Below, in pieces: positions 55,970 to 63,173 of a stretch of 64,000 nt of DNA. Under the pieces are notes generated by a model that saw only the letters and a list, made by a program, of their open reading frames with translations, made no database searches and was not told where the DNA came from. The stretch is taken from the NCBI RefSeq assembly GCF_003626595.1, contig NZ_RBAK01000017.1:1-64000 (forward strand), in the 5' to 3' direction. This DNA comes from Micromonospora endolithica. GTDB lineage: Bacteria > Actinomycetota > Actinomycetes > Mycobacteriales > Micromonosporaceae. Each line of letters begins with the position of its first letter. The stretch's first letter is position 1. A program made the translations under genes and the position numbers.

Positions 55970-56737
55970 TCAGCGGGTGATGTTGCGGTGCTTGCTGCGC
56001 AGCTTGAAGGGCATCAGCGCACTTTCGATCTTGGTGGCGGTGGTCATCTTCGACGCACCGTCGCGCCGCTCCTCGAAACGGATCGGCACCTCCAGGATCG
56101 TGTGCCCCAGCCGGGTGGCGAGGTAGTGCATCTCCACCTGGAAGCTGTAGCCGTTGGACTGCACCCGCTCCAGACCGATGTCCCGCAGCGCGTCCGCCCG
56201 CCAGATCTTGAAACCGGCGGTCAGGTCACGGATCCGCACCCGCAGCAGGGTGTGCACGTACAGGTTCGCCCAGCTGCTGAGCGCCCGCCGGTACAACGGC
56301 CAGTTCTCGTCCAGTTCGCCGCCGGGAACGTAACGGGAGCCGATGACCACGCCGGCGTGGGTGGCGAGCAGGGCGCCGAGCATGCCGGGCAGGGCCTCCG
56401 GCGGGTGCGACAGGTCGGCGTCCATCTGGGCCACGTACTCCGCGCCGCCGTCGAGGGCGCGGCCGATCCCGTCCACGTACGCGCGCCCGAGCCCCTCCTT
56501 GCCGGGGCGGTGCAGAACCTCGACCCGGTCCGGGTGCTCGATGGCCAACTTGTCGGCCACCTCACCGGTGCCGTCCGGCGAGTTGTCGTCGGCGACCAGG
56601 ACCTTCAGGCCCGGCAGCGACAGCGCGAGGAGCCTCTCGACCAGGACCGGCAGGTTGCCTGCCTCGTTGTAGGTCGGGACAACGACGGTCACGCGCACGT
56701 CCCGCCAGGGCGAGGGCAACTGCACGGGTTCAATCAT
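55970..56737 (-). CDS. Polyprenol-phosphate mannose synthase (GT2)
   Basis: A 255-residue cytosolic GT2 enzyme. VTVVVPTYNEAGNLPVLVERLL, VLVADDNSPDGTGEVADKL, the DxD in VAQMDADLSHPPEALPGML, and FKIWRADALRDIGLERVQSNGYSFQVEMHYLATRLGHTILEVPIRFEERRDGASKM match dolichol/polyprenol monophosphomannose synthases (Ppm1/DPM1). The C-terminal apolipoprotein-acyltransferase fusion of Mycobacterium Ppm1 is absent. It makes lipid-linked mannose for wall glycans or protein mannosylation. Two ATGs are possible; the second has GAGG at better spacing and was used. Confidence 0.88.
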   Translation of the reverse strand: MIEPVQLPSPWRDVRVTVVVPTYNEAGNLPVLVERLLALSLPGLKVLVADDNSPDGTGEVADKLAIEHPDRVEVLHRPGKEGLGRAYVDGIGRALDGGAEYVAQMDADLSHPPEALPGMLGALLATHAGVVIGSRYVPGGELDENWPLYRRALSSWANLYVHTLLRVRIRDLTAGFKIWRADALRDIGLERVQSNGYSFQVEMHYLATRLGHTILEVPIRFEERRDGASKMTTATKIESALMPFKLRSKHRNITR

Positions 56738-56878
56738 CTCGGACATCCTCGGTCTGCGGACAGGGCTCCCTGAGAGGGTAGCCACCTGCTTGCCTCACCC
56801 CCGACAGTGCTCCCCGTCGCCGGCCCGGCGCGCCGCGTTTCGCGCGCCCCACCGCGGCCGGCCCGGTGGCCACGGAAC

Positions 56879-57880
56879 TCAGCGTCGGCGTCGGGCGAGA
56901 GCGGTCACGGCCAGCGTCAGGCCGGCCAGGACCGCGCCGGACACGGCCGGCTTGTGGGTGCTCACCCAGAGCGCGGCGGAGGTCCCCCGGGCCCGGTCGG
57001 TGAAGATCCCCTCGGCGCCCCGGTCCCGCTCGTCGTCGCCCGGCCGGTCCAGGTTGTCGCGCCAGGCGGCCCTGTCGATCTCGGTCCCGGTCTGCTGGCT
57101 GTCGAACCCGTCCCGGGCCAGCTTGCGGTCCAGCAGCCCCGGCACCAGGATGTCGCCCAACCGGGCCTGCCAGGTCGGCCCGCCCACGTTGAGTTCCCGG
57201 GGACCGTGGTCGGCGGCCCACAGGATGGCCCGCGCGGCGACCTCCGGCGCGAAGATCGGTGGCACCGGCTGCGGGTGGCGGGGCAGCCGGGTCCGCACCC
57301 AGGAGAACTGCGGCGTGTTGACCGCCGGCAGCTGGACCATCGACAGCTTCACCCCGGGATACTCGTGCAGCAACTCCGCCCGCAGCGAGTCGTTGAAGCC
57401 CTGCACCGCGTGCTTGCTCGCGCAGTACGCCGACTGCAACGGGATCCCCCGGTAGGCCAGCGCCGAGCCGACCTGCACGATCGCGCCCCGCCCATGGACC
57501 CGCATGTGCCGCAGCGCGGCCAGCGAACCGTGCACGGTGCCCAGGTAGTTGACCTCGGTGACCCGGCGGAACTCCGGTGCGGTGACCTCCCACGCCCGGG
57601 CGAACACCGACACCATCGCGTTGTTGACCCAGACGTCGATGCCACCGAACCGGTGCACCACGTCGTCGGCGGCCTGCTGCACCGCGCCCGCGTCGGCCAC
57701 GTCGACCTGATAGGTCCGCACGTCCGACGCGCCCCGCGCGCGGCAGTCCCGCTCGGCGGCGGCCAGACCGGCCGCGCCACGCGCGAGCAGGGCCAGCCGG
57801 GCACCCCGTTCGGCGTACGCGTGGGCGACCGCCCGGCCCACCCCGGCGCTCGCCCCGGTGATCACCACTGTCTGGCTCAT
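56879..57880 (-). CDS. SDR oxidoreductase with C-terminal membrane segment
   Basis: A 333-residue extended-length SDR. TVVITGASAGVGRAVAHAYAERG, VNNAMV in place of NNAG, IVQVGSALAYRG and YCASKHAVQGFNDSL are the family motifs. Residues 240-300 add a Glu/Arg-rich extension, and the C-terminus (VSGAVLAGLTLAVTALARRRR) is a single hydrophobic helix ending in Arg4, suggesting membrane tethering. This SDR7-like architecture is common in actinobacteria. It overlaps the upstream SRPBCC gene by 4 nt and shares its promoter. Confidence 0.87.
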   Translation of the reverse strand: MSQTVVITGASAGVGRAVAHAYAERGARLALLARGAAGLAAAERDCRARGASDVRTYQVDVADAGAVQQAADDVVHRFGGIDVWVNNAMVSVFARAWEVTAPEFRRVTEVNYLGTVHGSLAALRHMRVHGRGAIVQVGSALAYRGIPLQSAYCASKHAVQGFNDSLRAELLHEYPGVKLSMVQLPAVNTPQFSWVRTRLPRHPQPVPPIFAPEVAARAILWAADHGPRELNVGGPTWQARLGDILVPGLLDRKLARDGFDSQQTGTEIDRAAWRDNLDRPGDDERDRGAEGIFTDRARGTSAALWVSTHKPAVSGAVLAGLTLAVTALARRRR

Positions 57881-58323
57881 TCCGGGCCCTTCTGTCGGCG
57901 GGCGATGTCGGAGAGACGGGCCAGCGTCTCCTTGTTGCGCTGGTGCAGCACCAGGTCGTTGACCTTGTTGCGGACCCAGCGCAGCGGACCGGCGGCGAAG
58001 TCCTCGCCGAGGCGGACCCGGGTGCGACCCTCGCCCACCTGCTCCAGGGTGAACACGACGATCGCCTCACCGGCCGGCCAGAGGCCGGCCCGGACGATCA
58101 GCTTGTGTGGGGGTTCGCAGCCCAGCACGGTCGAGGAGTCCTGGAGGGACAACGGCCAGGGCCCGGCCCGGTGGTGCAACTGGCTGCCCACCCGGGGCCA
58201 CGCGTCGTCCACGTTCCGGACGTGCGCGGTGCCCACCACCCAGTCGCTGTACGTCCACCCGTCGGCGAGCACGGCCCAGATCTGCTCGGGGGGAGCCTCG
58301 ATCACTTTCTCCACAATTGCCAC
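57877..58323 (-). CDS. SRPBCC family protein
   Basis: A 148-residue helix-grip protein. VAIVEKVIEAPPEQIWAVLADGWTYSDWVVGTAHVRNVDDAWPRVGSQLHHRAG is the START-like opening, and the remaining strands (VFTLEQVGEGRTRVRLGEDFAAGP) and a C-terminal long helix (VNDLVLHQRNKETLARLSDIA) complete the lipophilic pocket. The ligand is unknown. The GTG start is 9 nt below a -10 GGGTAT, so translation is likely leaderless. Coupled to the SDR gene, possibly as a substrate carrier. Confidence 0.84.
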   Translation of the reverse strand: MAIVEKVIEAPPEQIWAVLADGWTYSDWVVGTAHVRNVDDAWPRVGSQLHHRAGPWPLSLQDSSTVLGCEPPHKLIVRAGLWPAGEAIVVFTLEQVGEGRTRVRLGEDFAAGPLRWVRNKVNDLVLHQRNKETLARLSDIARRQKGPE

Positions 58324-58332
58324 TGCGCCCCC

Positions 58333-58358
58333 ATACCCCGGCGTCGGGTCGGGCTAAC
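58333..58358 (-). promoter_or_regulatory. Sigma-B/F-type promoter (GTTA-N16-GGGTAT) for SRPBCC-SDR
   Basis: A near-perfect consensus on the minus strand. The -35 lies in one arm of an inverted repeat GCTAAC/GTTAGC (58353-58358 and 58370-58375), which could bind a second regulator. Confidence 0.65.
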
Positions 58359-58448
58359 GACCCGGGTGGGTTAGCTTCTCCGGGGCGACGGGTAACGCCA
58401 CCCGCGGGTCCGGCGTGTCCACGCCGCCGGCGCCGCGCTGGCGGCGAC

Positions 58449-58473
58449 GTTTACTCCTCGGGGCGCAGGGAAC
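58449..58473 (+). promoter_or_regulatory. Sigma-B/F-type promoter (GTTT-N15-GGGAAC) for the heptose-glycan operon
   Basis: GTTT, 15 nt, GGGAAC, with the -10 ending 9 nt before the GTG of the first operon gene. It has the same -35/-10 wording and spacing as the ChaB promoter. The sequence between -10 and GTG (CCGCCCGCC) has no ribosome site, which fits a leaderless mRNA. Confidence 0.6.
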
Positions 58474-58482
58474 CCGCCCGCC

Positions 58483-60288
58483 GTGCGACAGGACCACGTG
58501 GAGCCGCATCAGCGCAGGTCGGCCCGGGTTGACGCCGGTGCCGGCCGGCTGCGGGGTCCCCGACTGTTCGACGCGGTGCTGCTCGACCGGGACGGGACGT
58601 TGGTCCACGACGTGCCGTACAACGGCGATCCGGAGAAGGTGCGCGCCCTGCCGGGCGCGCGCGAGGCCCTGGACCGGTTGCGCGCGGCGGGGCTGCGGTT
58701 GGCGGTGGTGACGAACCAGTCCGGCCTGGCCCGGGGACTGTTCACCGAGGCGCAGCTGGCGGCGGTGCACGCGCGGGTGGAGGACCTGCTGGGCCCGTTC
58801 GACGCGTGGCTGGTGTGTCCGCACGACGACGGTGCCGGCTGCGGGTGCCGCAAGCCGGCCCCGGGGCTGGTACACGCCGCCGCCCGCGCCCTGGGGACGA
58901 CGCCGGCGCGCTGCGTGCTGGTGGGTGACATCGGCCGGGACGTGACGGCGGCGCTCGCGGCGGGGGCGCAGGCGGTCCTGGTGCCGACGCCGGTGACCCG
59001 CCGGGAGGAGGTCGACGCGGCCCCGTGGGTGGCGGCGGACCTGCCCGGCGCGGTGGGGGAGATCCTGCGTCGTCAGGCGGCGGTGGACCCGGCCGCCCAC
59101 CCGGGGTCCTCGGCGTCCTACCCGGGGTCCTCCGGGCCGGTCGGACGGGACGGGCGGGCGGCGACCGGTGGCCCGACGGCGGACCGGCGGTCCGGCACGG
59201 TGCTGGTGGTGCGCGCCGACTCGGCCGGGGACGTGCTGGTCACCGGGCCGGGGATCCGGGCGGTCGCCGCGCACGCGCGGCGGGTAGTGCTGCTCTGCGG
59301 GCCGCGGGGCCGGGCCGCCGCCGAACTCCTCCCGGGCGTCGACGAGATCGTCGAGCACCGGCTGCCGTGGATCGACCCCGACCCCGGGCCGGTCGACCCG
59401 GCCGACATCGCCGCGCTGACCGGCCGGCTGGCCGCCGTCGGGGCGGACGAGGCGGTCGTCTTCACCAGCTTCCACCAGTCCCCGCTGCCGCTGGCCCTGC
59501 TGCTGCGTACCGCCGGCGTCGCCCGGATCTCGGCGATCAGCGACGACTACCCGGGCAGTCTGCTGGACGTCCGGCACCGCGTCCCGGTGGGCGTACCCGA
59601 ACCCGAACGCGCCCTGTCCCTCGCCGCCGCCGCCGGCTACCCGCTGCCCGACCACGACGAACCCGCCCTGCGCCTGCGGGCGGTGCCGCCACCGGTGCAG
59701 GCCCCCGGGTACGTGGTGCTGCACCCCGGTTCGGCCGCGTCGGCCCGTGCCTGCCCGCCGCAGGTCGCCGCGGGCATCGCCCGGGCGCTCGCCGGTGCCG
59801 GTTACCGGGTGCTGGTCACCGGGGGACCCGACGAGCGGGAGGTCACCGCCCGGGTGGCCGGCGACGTGGCGGTGGACCTCGGGGGCGGCACCGACCTCGC
59901 CGAACTGGCCGGCGTCGTCGCCGGGGCCGCCGCCGTGGTGGTCGGCAACACCGGCCCGGCGCACCTCGCGGCGGCGTACGGCGTGCCGGTGGTGAGCCTG
60001 TTCGCCCCGACCGTCCCGTTCGGGCAGTGGGGGCCCTGGCGGGTGCCGACGGTACGCCTCGGCGACCCGAGTGCCCCCTGCCGCGACACCCGCGCCGCGG
60101 CCTGCCCGGTGCCGGGGCATCCCTGCCTGAGCCGGGTGGAACCCCGGGAGGTCCTCGGTGCCCTGCGCCTGCTGGGCGTGACCCCGCAACCGGTGCCCCG
60201 ACCGGCCCTCGCCGCCTCCGCCCCCGCGTCCGCCGCCGGCCCTGCCGTCCCCGCCCCCGTCGCCTCCGCCGCCGGGAGCGGACGATGA
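58483..60288 (+). CDS. GmhB-type heptose-bisphosphate phosphatase fused to GT9 glycosyltransferase
   Basis: A 601-residue fusion. Residues about 28-195 are a HAD-IIIA phosphatase with LLDRDGTLVHDVPYNGDPEKV (nucleophile Asp), VVTNQSGLARG, the zinc loop CPHDDGAGCGCRKPAPG and LVGDIGRDV, as in GmhB (D-glycero-D-manno-heptose 1,7-bisphosphate phosphatase). A short repeated linker (HPGSSASYPGSSG) joins it to a GT9-type transferase (about 240-575) with VVRADSAGDVLVTGP, YVVLHPGSAASARACPPQVAAGI and NTGPAHLAAAYGVPVVSLFAPT, the heptosyltransferase hallmark. Such GT9 enzymes transfer heptose from ADP-heptose to lipid A core in Gram-negatives. First gene of a five-gene coupled operon. GTG start inferred from the promoter position. 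Confidence 0.86.
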   Translation: MRQDHVEPHQRRSARVDAGAGRLRGPRLFDAVLLDRDGTLVHDVPYNGDPEKVRALPGAREALDRLRAAGLRLAVVTNQSGLARGLFTEAQLAAVHARVEDLLGPFDAWLVCPHDDGAGCGCRKPAPGLVHAAARALGTTPARCVLVGDIGRDVTAALAAGAQAVLVPTPVTRREEVDAAPWVAADLPGAVGEILRRQAAVDPAAHPGSSASYPGSSGPVGRDGRAATGGPTADRRSGTVLVVRADSAGDVLVTGPGIRAVAAHARRVVLLCGPRGRAAAELLPGVDEIVEHRLPWIDPDPGPVDPADIAALTGRLAAVGADEAVVFTSFHQSPLPLALLLRTAGVARISAISDDYPGSLLDVRHRVPVGVPEPERALSLAAAAGYPLPDHDEPALRLRAVPPPVQAPGYVVLHPGSAASARACPPQVAAGIARALAGAGYRVLVTGGPDEREVTARVAGDVAVDLGGGTDLAELAGVVAGAAAVVVGNTGPAHLAAAYGVPVVSLFAPTVPFGQWGPWRVPTVRLGDPSAPCRDTRAAACPVPGHPCLSRVEPREVLGALRLLGVTPQPVPRPALAASAPASAAGPAVPAPVASAAGSGR

Positions 60289-61262
60289 ACATCCTCCTCT
60301 GGCACGTGCACGGGTCCTGGACGACCTCGTTCGTGCACGGCAAACACCGCTACCTGGTCCCGGTCACCCCCGACCGCGGCCCGTACGGACTCGGCCGGGC
60401 CCGCACCTACCCCTGGCCGGACACCGCCGTCGAGGTCGCCCCCGAGGACCTGCGCGCCGCCGACGTGGACCTGGTCATCCTGCAACGCCCCGAGGAGATC
60501 GACCTCGCCGCGCAGTGGCTGGGCCGCGTTCCCGGCCGGGACCTTCCCGCGATCTACGTGGAGCACAACACGCCGAAGGACGGCGACGTCCCGAACAGCC
60601 GCCACCCCCTCGCCGACCGCGACGACCTGCTCATCGCCCACGTCACCGCCTTCAATCAGCTCTTCTGGGACACCGGCGGCACCCGTACCACGGTGGTGGA
60701 CCACGGGGTCGTCGCCCCGGCGACGCGGTACACCGGCGAACTGGACCGGCTCGCGGTGGTCATCAACGAGCCGGTGCGCCGCTGGCGGGTCACCGGCACC
60801 GACCTGCTGCCCCGCTTCGCCGAGATCGCCCCGCTGGACGTGTACGGCATGCGGGTGGCCGGGCTGGCCGAGCACCTGGGCCTGCCCGCCGACCGGATCA
60901 CCAGCCACGACGACGTGCCGCAGGCCCGGATGCACACCGAACTGGGACGGCGGCGCGCCTACCTGCACCTGTGCCGGTGGACCTCGCTCGGGCTGAGCCT
61001 GGTCGAGGCGATGACGATGGGCATGCCGGTCGTCGCGCTGGCCACCACCGAGGCGGTGATGGCGGTGCCGCCCGGCGCCGGAGCCCTCGCCACCCGGATC
61101 GACACCCTGCTGGACGCGGCCCGCCGGTTCGTGGCGGACCCGGCGGAGGCGCGTCGCGCCGGCGAGGTGGCCCGCGCGGTCGCCCTCGACCGGTACGGGC
61201 TGGACCGATTCCTCGCCGACTGGGACCGGCTGCTGGAGGAGGAAACATGCGCATCGCGATGA
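60285..61262 (+). CDS. GT4-like glycosyltransferase (325 aa)
   Basis: A 325-residue GT-B fold transferase overlapping the fusion gene by 4 nt (ATGA). NILLWHVHGSWTTSFVHGKHRYLVPVTPDRG opens the protein, IYVEHNTPKDGDVPNSRHP contributes a His for the acceptor side, and LHLCRWTSLGLSLVEAMTMGMPVVALATTEAV carries the GT4 E-x7-E donor-binding region (here with SLGLSLVEAM). The nucleotide sugar is not identifiable, but the operon makes ADP-heptose-type donors, so a heptose or related sugar is likely. No membrane segments; cytosolic. Confidence 0.8.
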   Translation: MNILLWHVHGSWTTSFVHGKHRYLVPVTPDRGPYGLGRARTYPWPDTAVEVAPEDLRAADVDLVILQRPEEIDLAAQWLGRVPGRDLPAIYVEHNTPKDGDVPNSRHPLADRDDLLIAHVTAFNQLFWDTGGTRTTVVDHGVVAPATRYTGELDRLAVVINEPVRRWRVTGTDLLPRFAEIAPLDVYGMRVAGLAEHLGLPADRITSHDDVPQARMHTELGRRRAYLHLCRWTSLGLSLVEAMTMGMPVVALATTEAVMAVPPGAGALATRIDTLLDAARRFVADPAEARRAGEVARAVALDRYGLDRFLADWDRLLEEETCASR

Positions 61263-62467
61263 TCTCGGAGCACGCCAGCCCGCTCGCCATCCTCGGCGGG
61301 GAGGACGCCGGTGGCCAGAACACGCACGTCGCCGAACTCTCCGCCGCCCTGGTCGCCGCCGGGCACGACGTCCGCGTCTACACCCGGCGCGACGCCGTCG
61401 ACCTGCCGGTGTCCGTCCGCACCCCGGACGGGTACGAGGTGGTGCACGTACCGGCCGGACCGGCCGAGCCGCTGGCCAAGGACGCGCTGCTGCCCCACAT
61501 GAAGGAGTTCAGCCGCTGGCTGGTCGACCGGTGGCGCGGCGGCGACTGGACACCGGAGGTCGTCCACGCGCACTTCTGGATGAGCGGCCTGGCCGGGCTG
61601 GCCGCCAGCCGGCAGCTCGGGGTGCCGGTGGTGCAGACGTACCACGCCCTCGGTGTGGTCAAGCGGCGGCACCAGGGCGTGCAGGACACCAGCCCCGCCC
61701 GCCGGATCGGCTACGAGCGCGAGCTGGGCCGCTCGGTGGACCGGGTCGTCGCCCAGTGCCAGGACGAGGTGGGGGAGCTGGTCCGGATGGGGGTGCCCCG
61801 GACCCGGATGACGGTCGTCCCCTCCGGGGTCAACCTCGCCACCTTCGCGCCGCTCGGCCCGGCCGCCGAGCGGGATCCGGGGCGGGCGCGCATCCTCACC
61901 GTCGGTCGGCTGGTGGAACGCAAGGGCTTCCAGACCGTGGTCCGGGCGATGTCCTACGTGCCGGACGCGGAGTGCGTCGTCGTCGGCGGCCCGCCCGCCG
62001 GGTTGCTGGAGAGCGACCCGTACGCGCGGCGGTTGCGGGCGCTGGCCGGCAGCTGCGGGGTGGCCGACCGGGTGCGGCTGGTCGGTGCGGTGCCCCGCGA
62101 GGAGATGGGCCGCTGGTACCGGTCGGCGGACCTGCTGGTCGCCGCACCCTGGTACGAGCCGTTCGGCCTCACCCCGCTGGAGGCGATGGCGTGCGGGGTG
62201 CCGGTGGTCGGCACCGCCGTGGGCGGCATCAAGGACACCGTGGTGGAGGGCGTCACCGGTGACCTGGTGCCGGCGCGGGACCCCCGCGCGCTGGGCGACG
62301 CCGTCCGGGACCTGCTCGACGACCGGATCCGCCGCTTCTCCTACGCGGCGGCGGCGCGGGAGCGGGCCCGCCGGACGTACTCCTGGGCGGTGACCGCCCA
62401 GCGGCTGGCCGGGGTGTACGAGGAGGTGGCCGCGGTGCGCCGGCCGACCCGGGTGGTGGCCGGATGA
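61247..62467 (+). CDS. GT4 glycosyltransferase (MshA/sucrose-synthase-like)
   Basis: A 406-residue GT4 enzyme overlapping the previous gene by 16 nt; GGAGGAGGAAAC precedes its ATG. MRIAMISEHASPLAILGGEDAGGQNTHVAELSAALVAAGHDVRVYTRRD with the GGQNTHV loop is the hallmark of the sucrose-phosphate synthase / MshA subgroup. TVVPSGVNLATFAP, ILTVGRLVERKGFQTVVRAM and WYEPFGLTPLEAMACGVPVVGTAVGGIKDTVVEG give the donor-site E-x7-E. It likely adds a sugar in a short glycan or small-molecule glycoside. Which nucleotide sugar is used is not evident. Confidence 0.87.
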   Translation: MRIAMISEHASPLAILGGEDAGGQNTHVAELSAALVAAGHDVRVYTRRDAVDLPVSVRTPDGYEVVHVPAGPAEPLAKDALLPHMKEFSRWLVDRWRGGDWTPEVVHAHFWMSGLAGLAASRQLGVPVVQTYHALGVVKRRHQGVQDTSPARRIGYERELGRSVDRVVAQCQDEVGELVRMGVPRTRMTVVPSGVNLATFAPLGPAAERDPGRARILTVGRLVERKGFQTVVRAMSYVPDAECVVVGGPPAGLLESDPYARRLRALAGSCGVADRVRLVGAVPREEMGRWYRSADLLVAAPWYEPFGLTPLEAMACGVPVVGTAVGGIKDTVVEGVTGDLVPARDPRALGDAVRDLLDDRIRRFSYAAAARERARRTYSWAVTAQRLAGVYEEVAAVRRPTRVVAG

Positions 62468-63159
62468 CCGGTTCGTCGCTGCTGGACAGCCACCTGACGA
62501 ACCTGGCCGCCGCCCTGCTGCCGTACCGCCGGCACGAGGAACTGCTGGCCCGGTGGGGCGGCACGCTGGCCCGGCGGCTGGTCGCCGGTGGCCGGCTGCT
62601 GGTGGCCGGCAACGGCGGCAGTGCCGCCGAGGCCCAGCACCTCACCGCCGAACTGGTCGGCAAGCTGCACGACGACCGGCAGCCACTGTCCGCCATCGCC
62701 CTGCACGCCGAGACCAGCGCGCTGACCGCGATCGGCAACGACTACGGCTACGACGAGGTCTACGCCCGTCAGGTCCGCGCCCACGGTCGCCCGGGCGACA
62801 TCCTCCTGCTGCTGTCCACCAGCGGCGCCAGCCGCAACCTGCTGCACGCCGCGCGGGCCGGCCACCGGCAGCACCTGACCACCTGGGCGCTCACCGGCCC
62901 CGCCCCCAACGCCCTGGCCGACATCTGCCACGACGTCCTCGCCGTGGACTCGGTGGACAGCCAGGTCGTCCAGGAACTCCACCTGGTGACCAGCCACCTC
63001 CTCTGCGAGTACGTCGAGGCGGCGCTGCCCGCGGCGCTCGGCGCCCCGGCCGACCGGGCACGGCACGGGGTGCCCACCGGACACACCCGGTCCACCCCGG
63101 TCCGGACCGGGGTGGAGGTGGTGCTGGAGGACGGCACGGGCCCGCAGGTGCAGGCGTGA
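62464..63159 (+). CDS. gmhA: Sedoheptulose-7-phosphate isomerase-like (GmhA) SIS-domain protein
   Basis: A 231-residue SIS protein overlapping the GT4 gene by 4 nt. LLVAGNGGSAAEAQHLTAELVGK, LTAIGNDYGYDEVYARQVRAHGRPGDILLLLSTSGASRNLLHAAR and VVQELHLVTSHLLCEYVEAAL are the GmhA signatures, including the Gln-Glu-x-His-x3-x-His zinc-site helix. GmhA converts sedoheptulose 7-phosphate to D-glycero-D-manno-heptose 7-phosphate, the first pathway step. A 35-residue tail (ADRARHGVPTGHTRSTPVRTG...) absent from typical GmhA extends the C-terminus and contains a long DNA palindrome. DiaA-like SIS proteins are the main alternative, but the operon context argues for GmhA. Confidence 0.85.
   Translation: MTGSSLLDSHLTNLAAALLPYRRHEELLARWGGTLARRLVAGGRLLVAGNGGSAAEAQHLTAELVGKLHDDRQPLSAIALHAETSALTAIGNDYGYDEVYARQVRAHGRPGDILLLLSTSGASRNLLHAARAGHRQHLTTWALTGPAPNALADICHDVLAVDSVDSQVVQELHLVTSHLLCEYVEAALPAALGAPADRARHGVPTGHTRSTPVRTGVEVVLEDGTGPQVQA
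63091..63116. repeat. 26-bp perfect palindrome in the gmhA 3' end
   Basis: Both halves (TCCACCCCGGTCC and its complement) pair perfectly with no loop nucleotides, 43 nt before the gmhA stop and 57 nt before the kinase start. It could form a strong RNA hairpin inside the operon or be a dyad-symmetric protein site. Confidence 0.6.
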
Positions 63160-63173
63160 ACGAGGAGGGAAGC

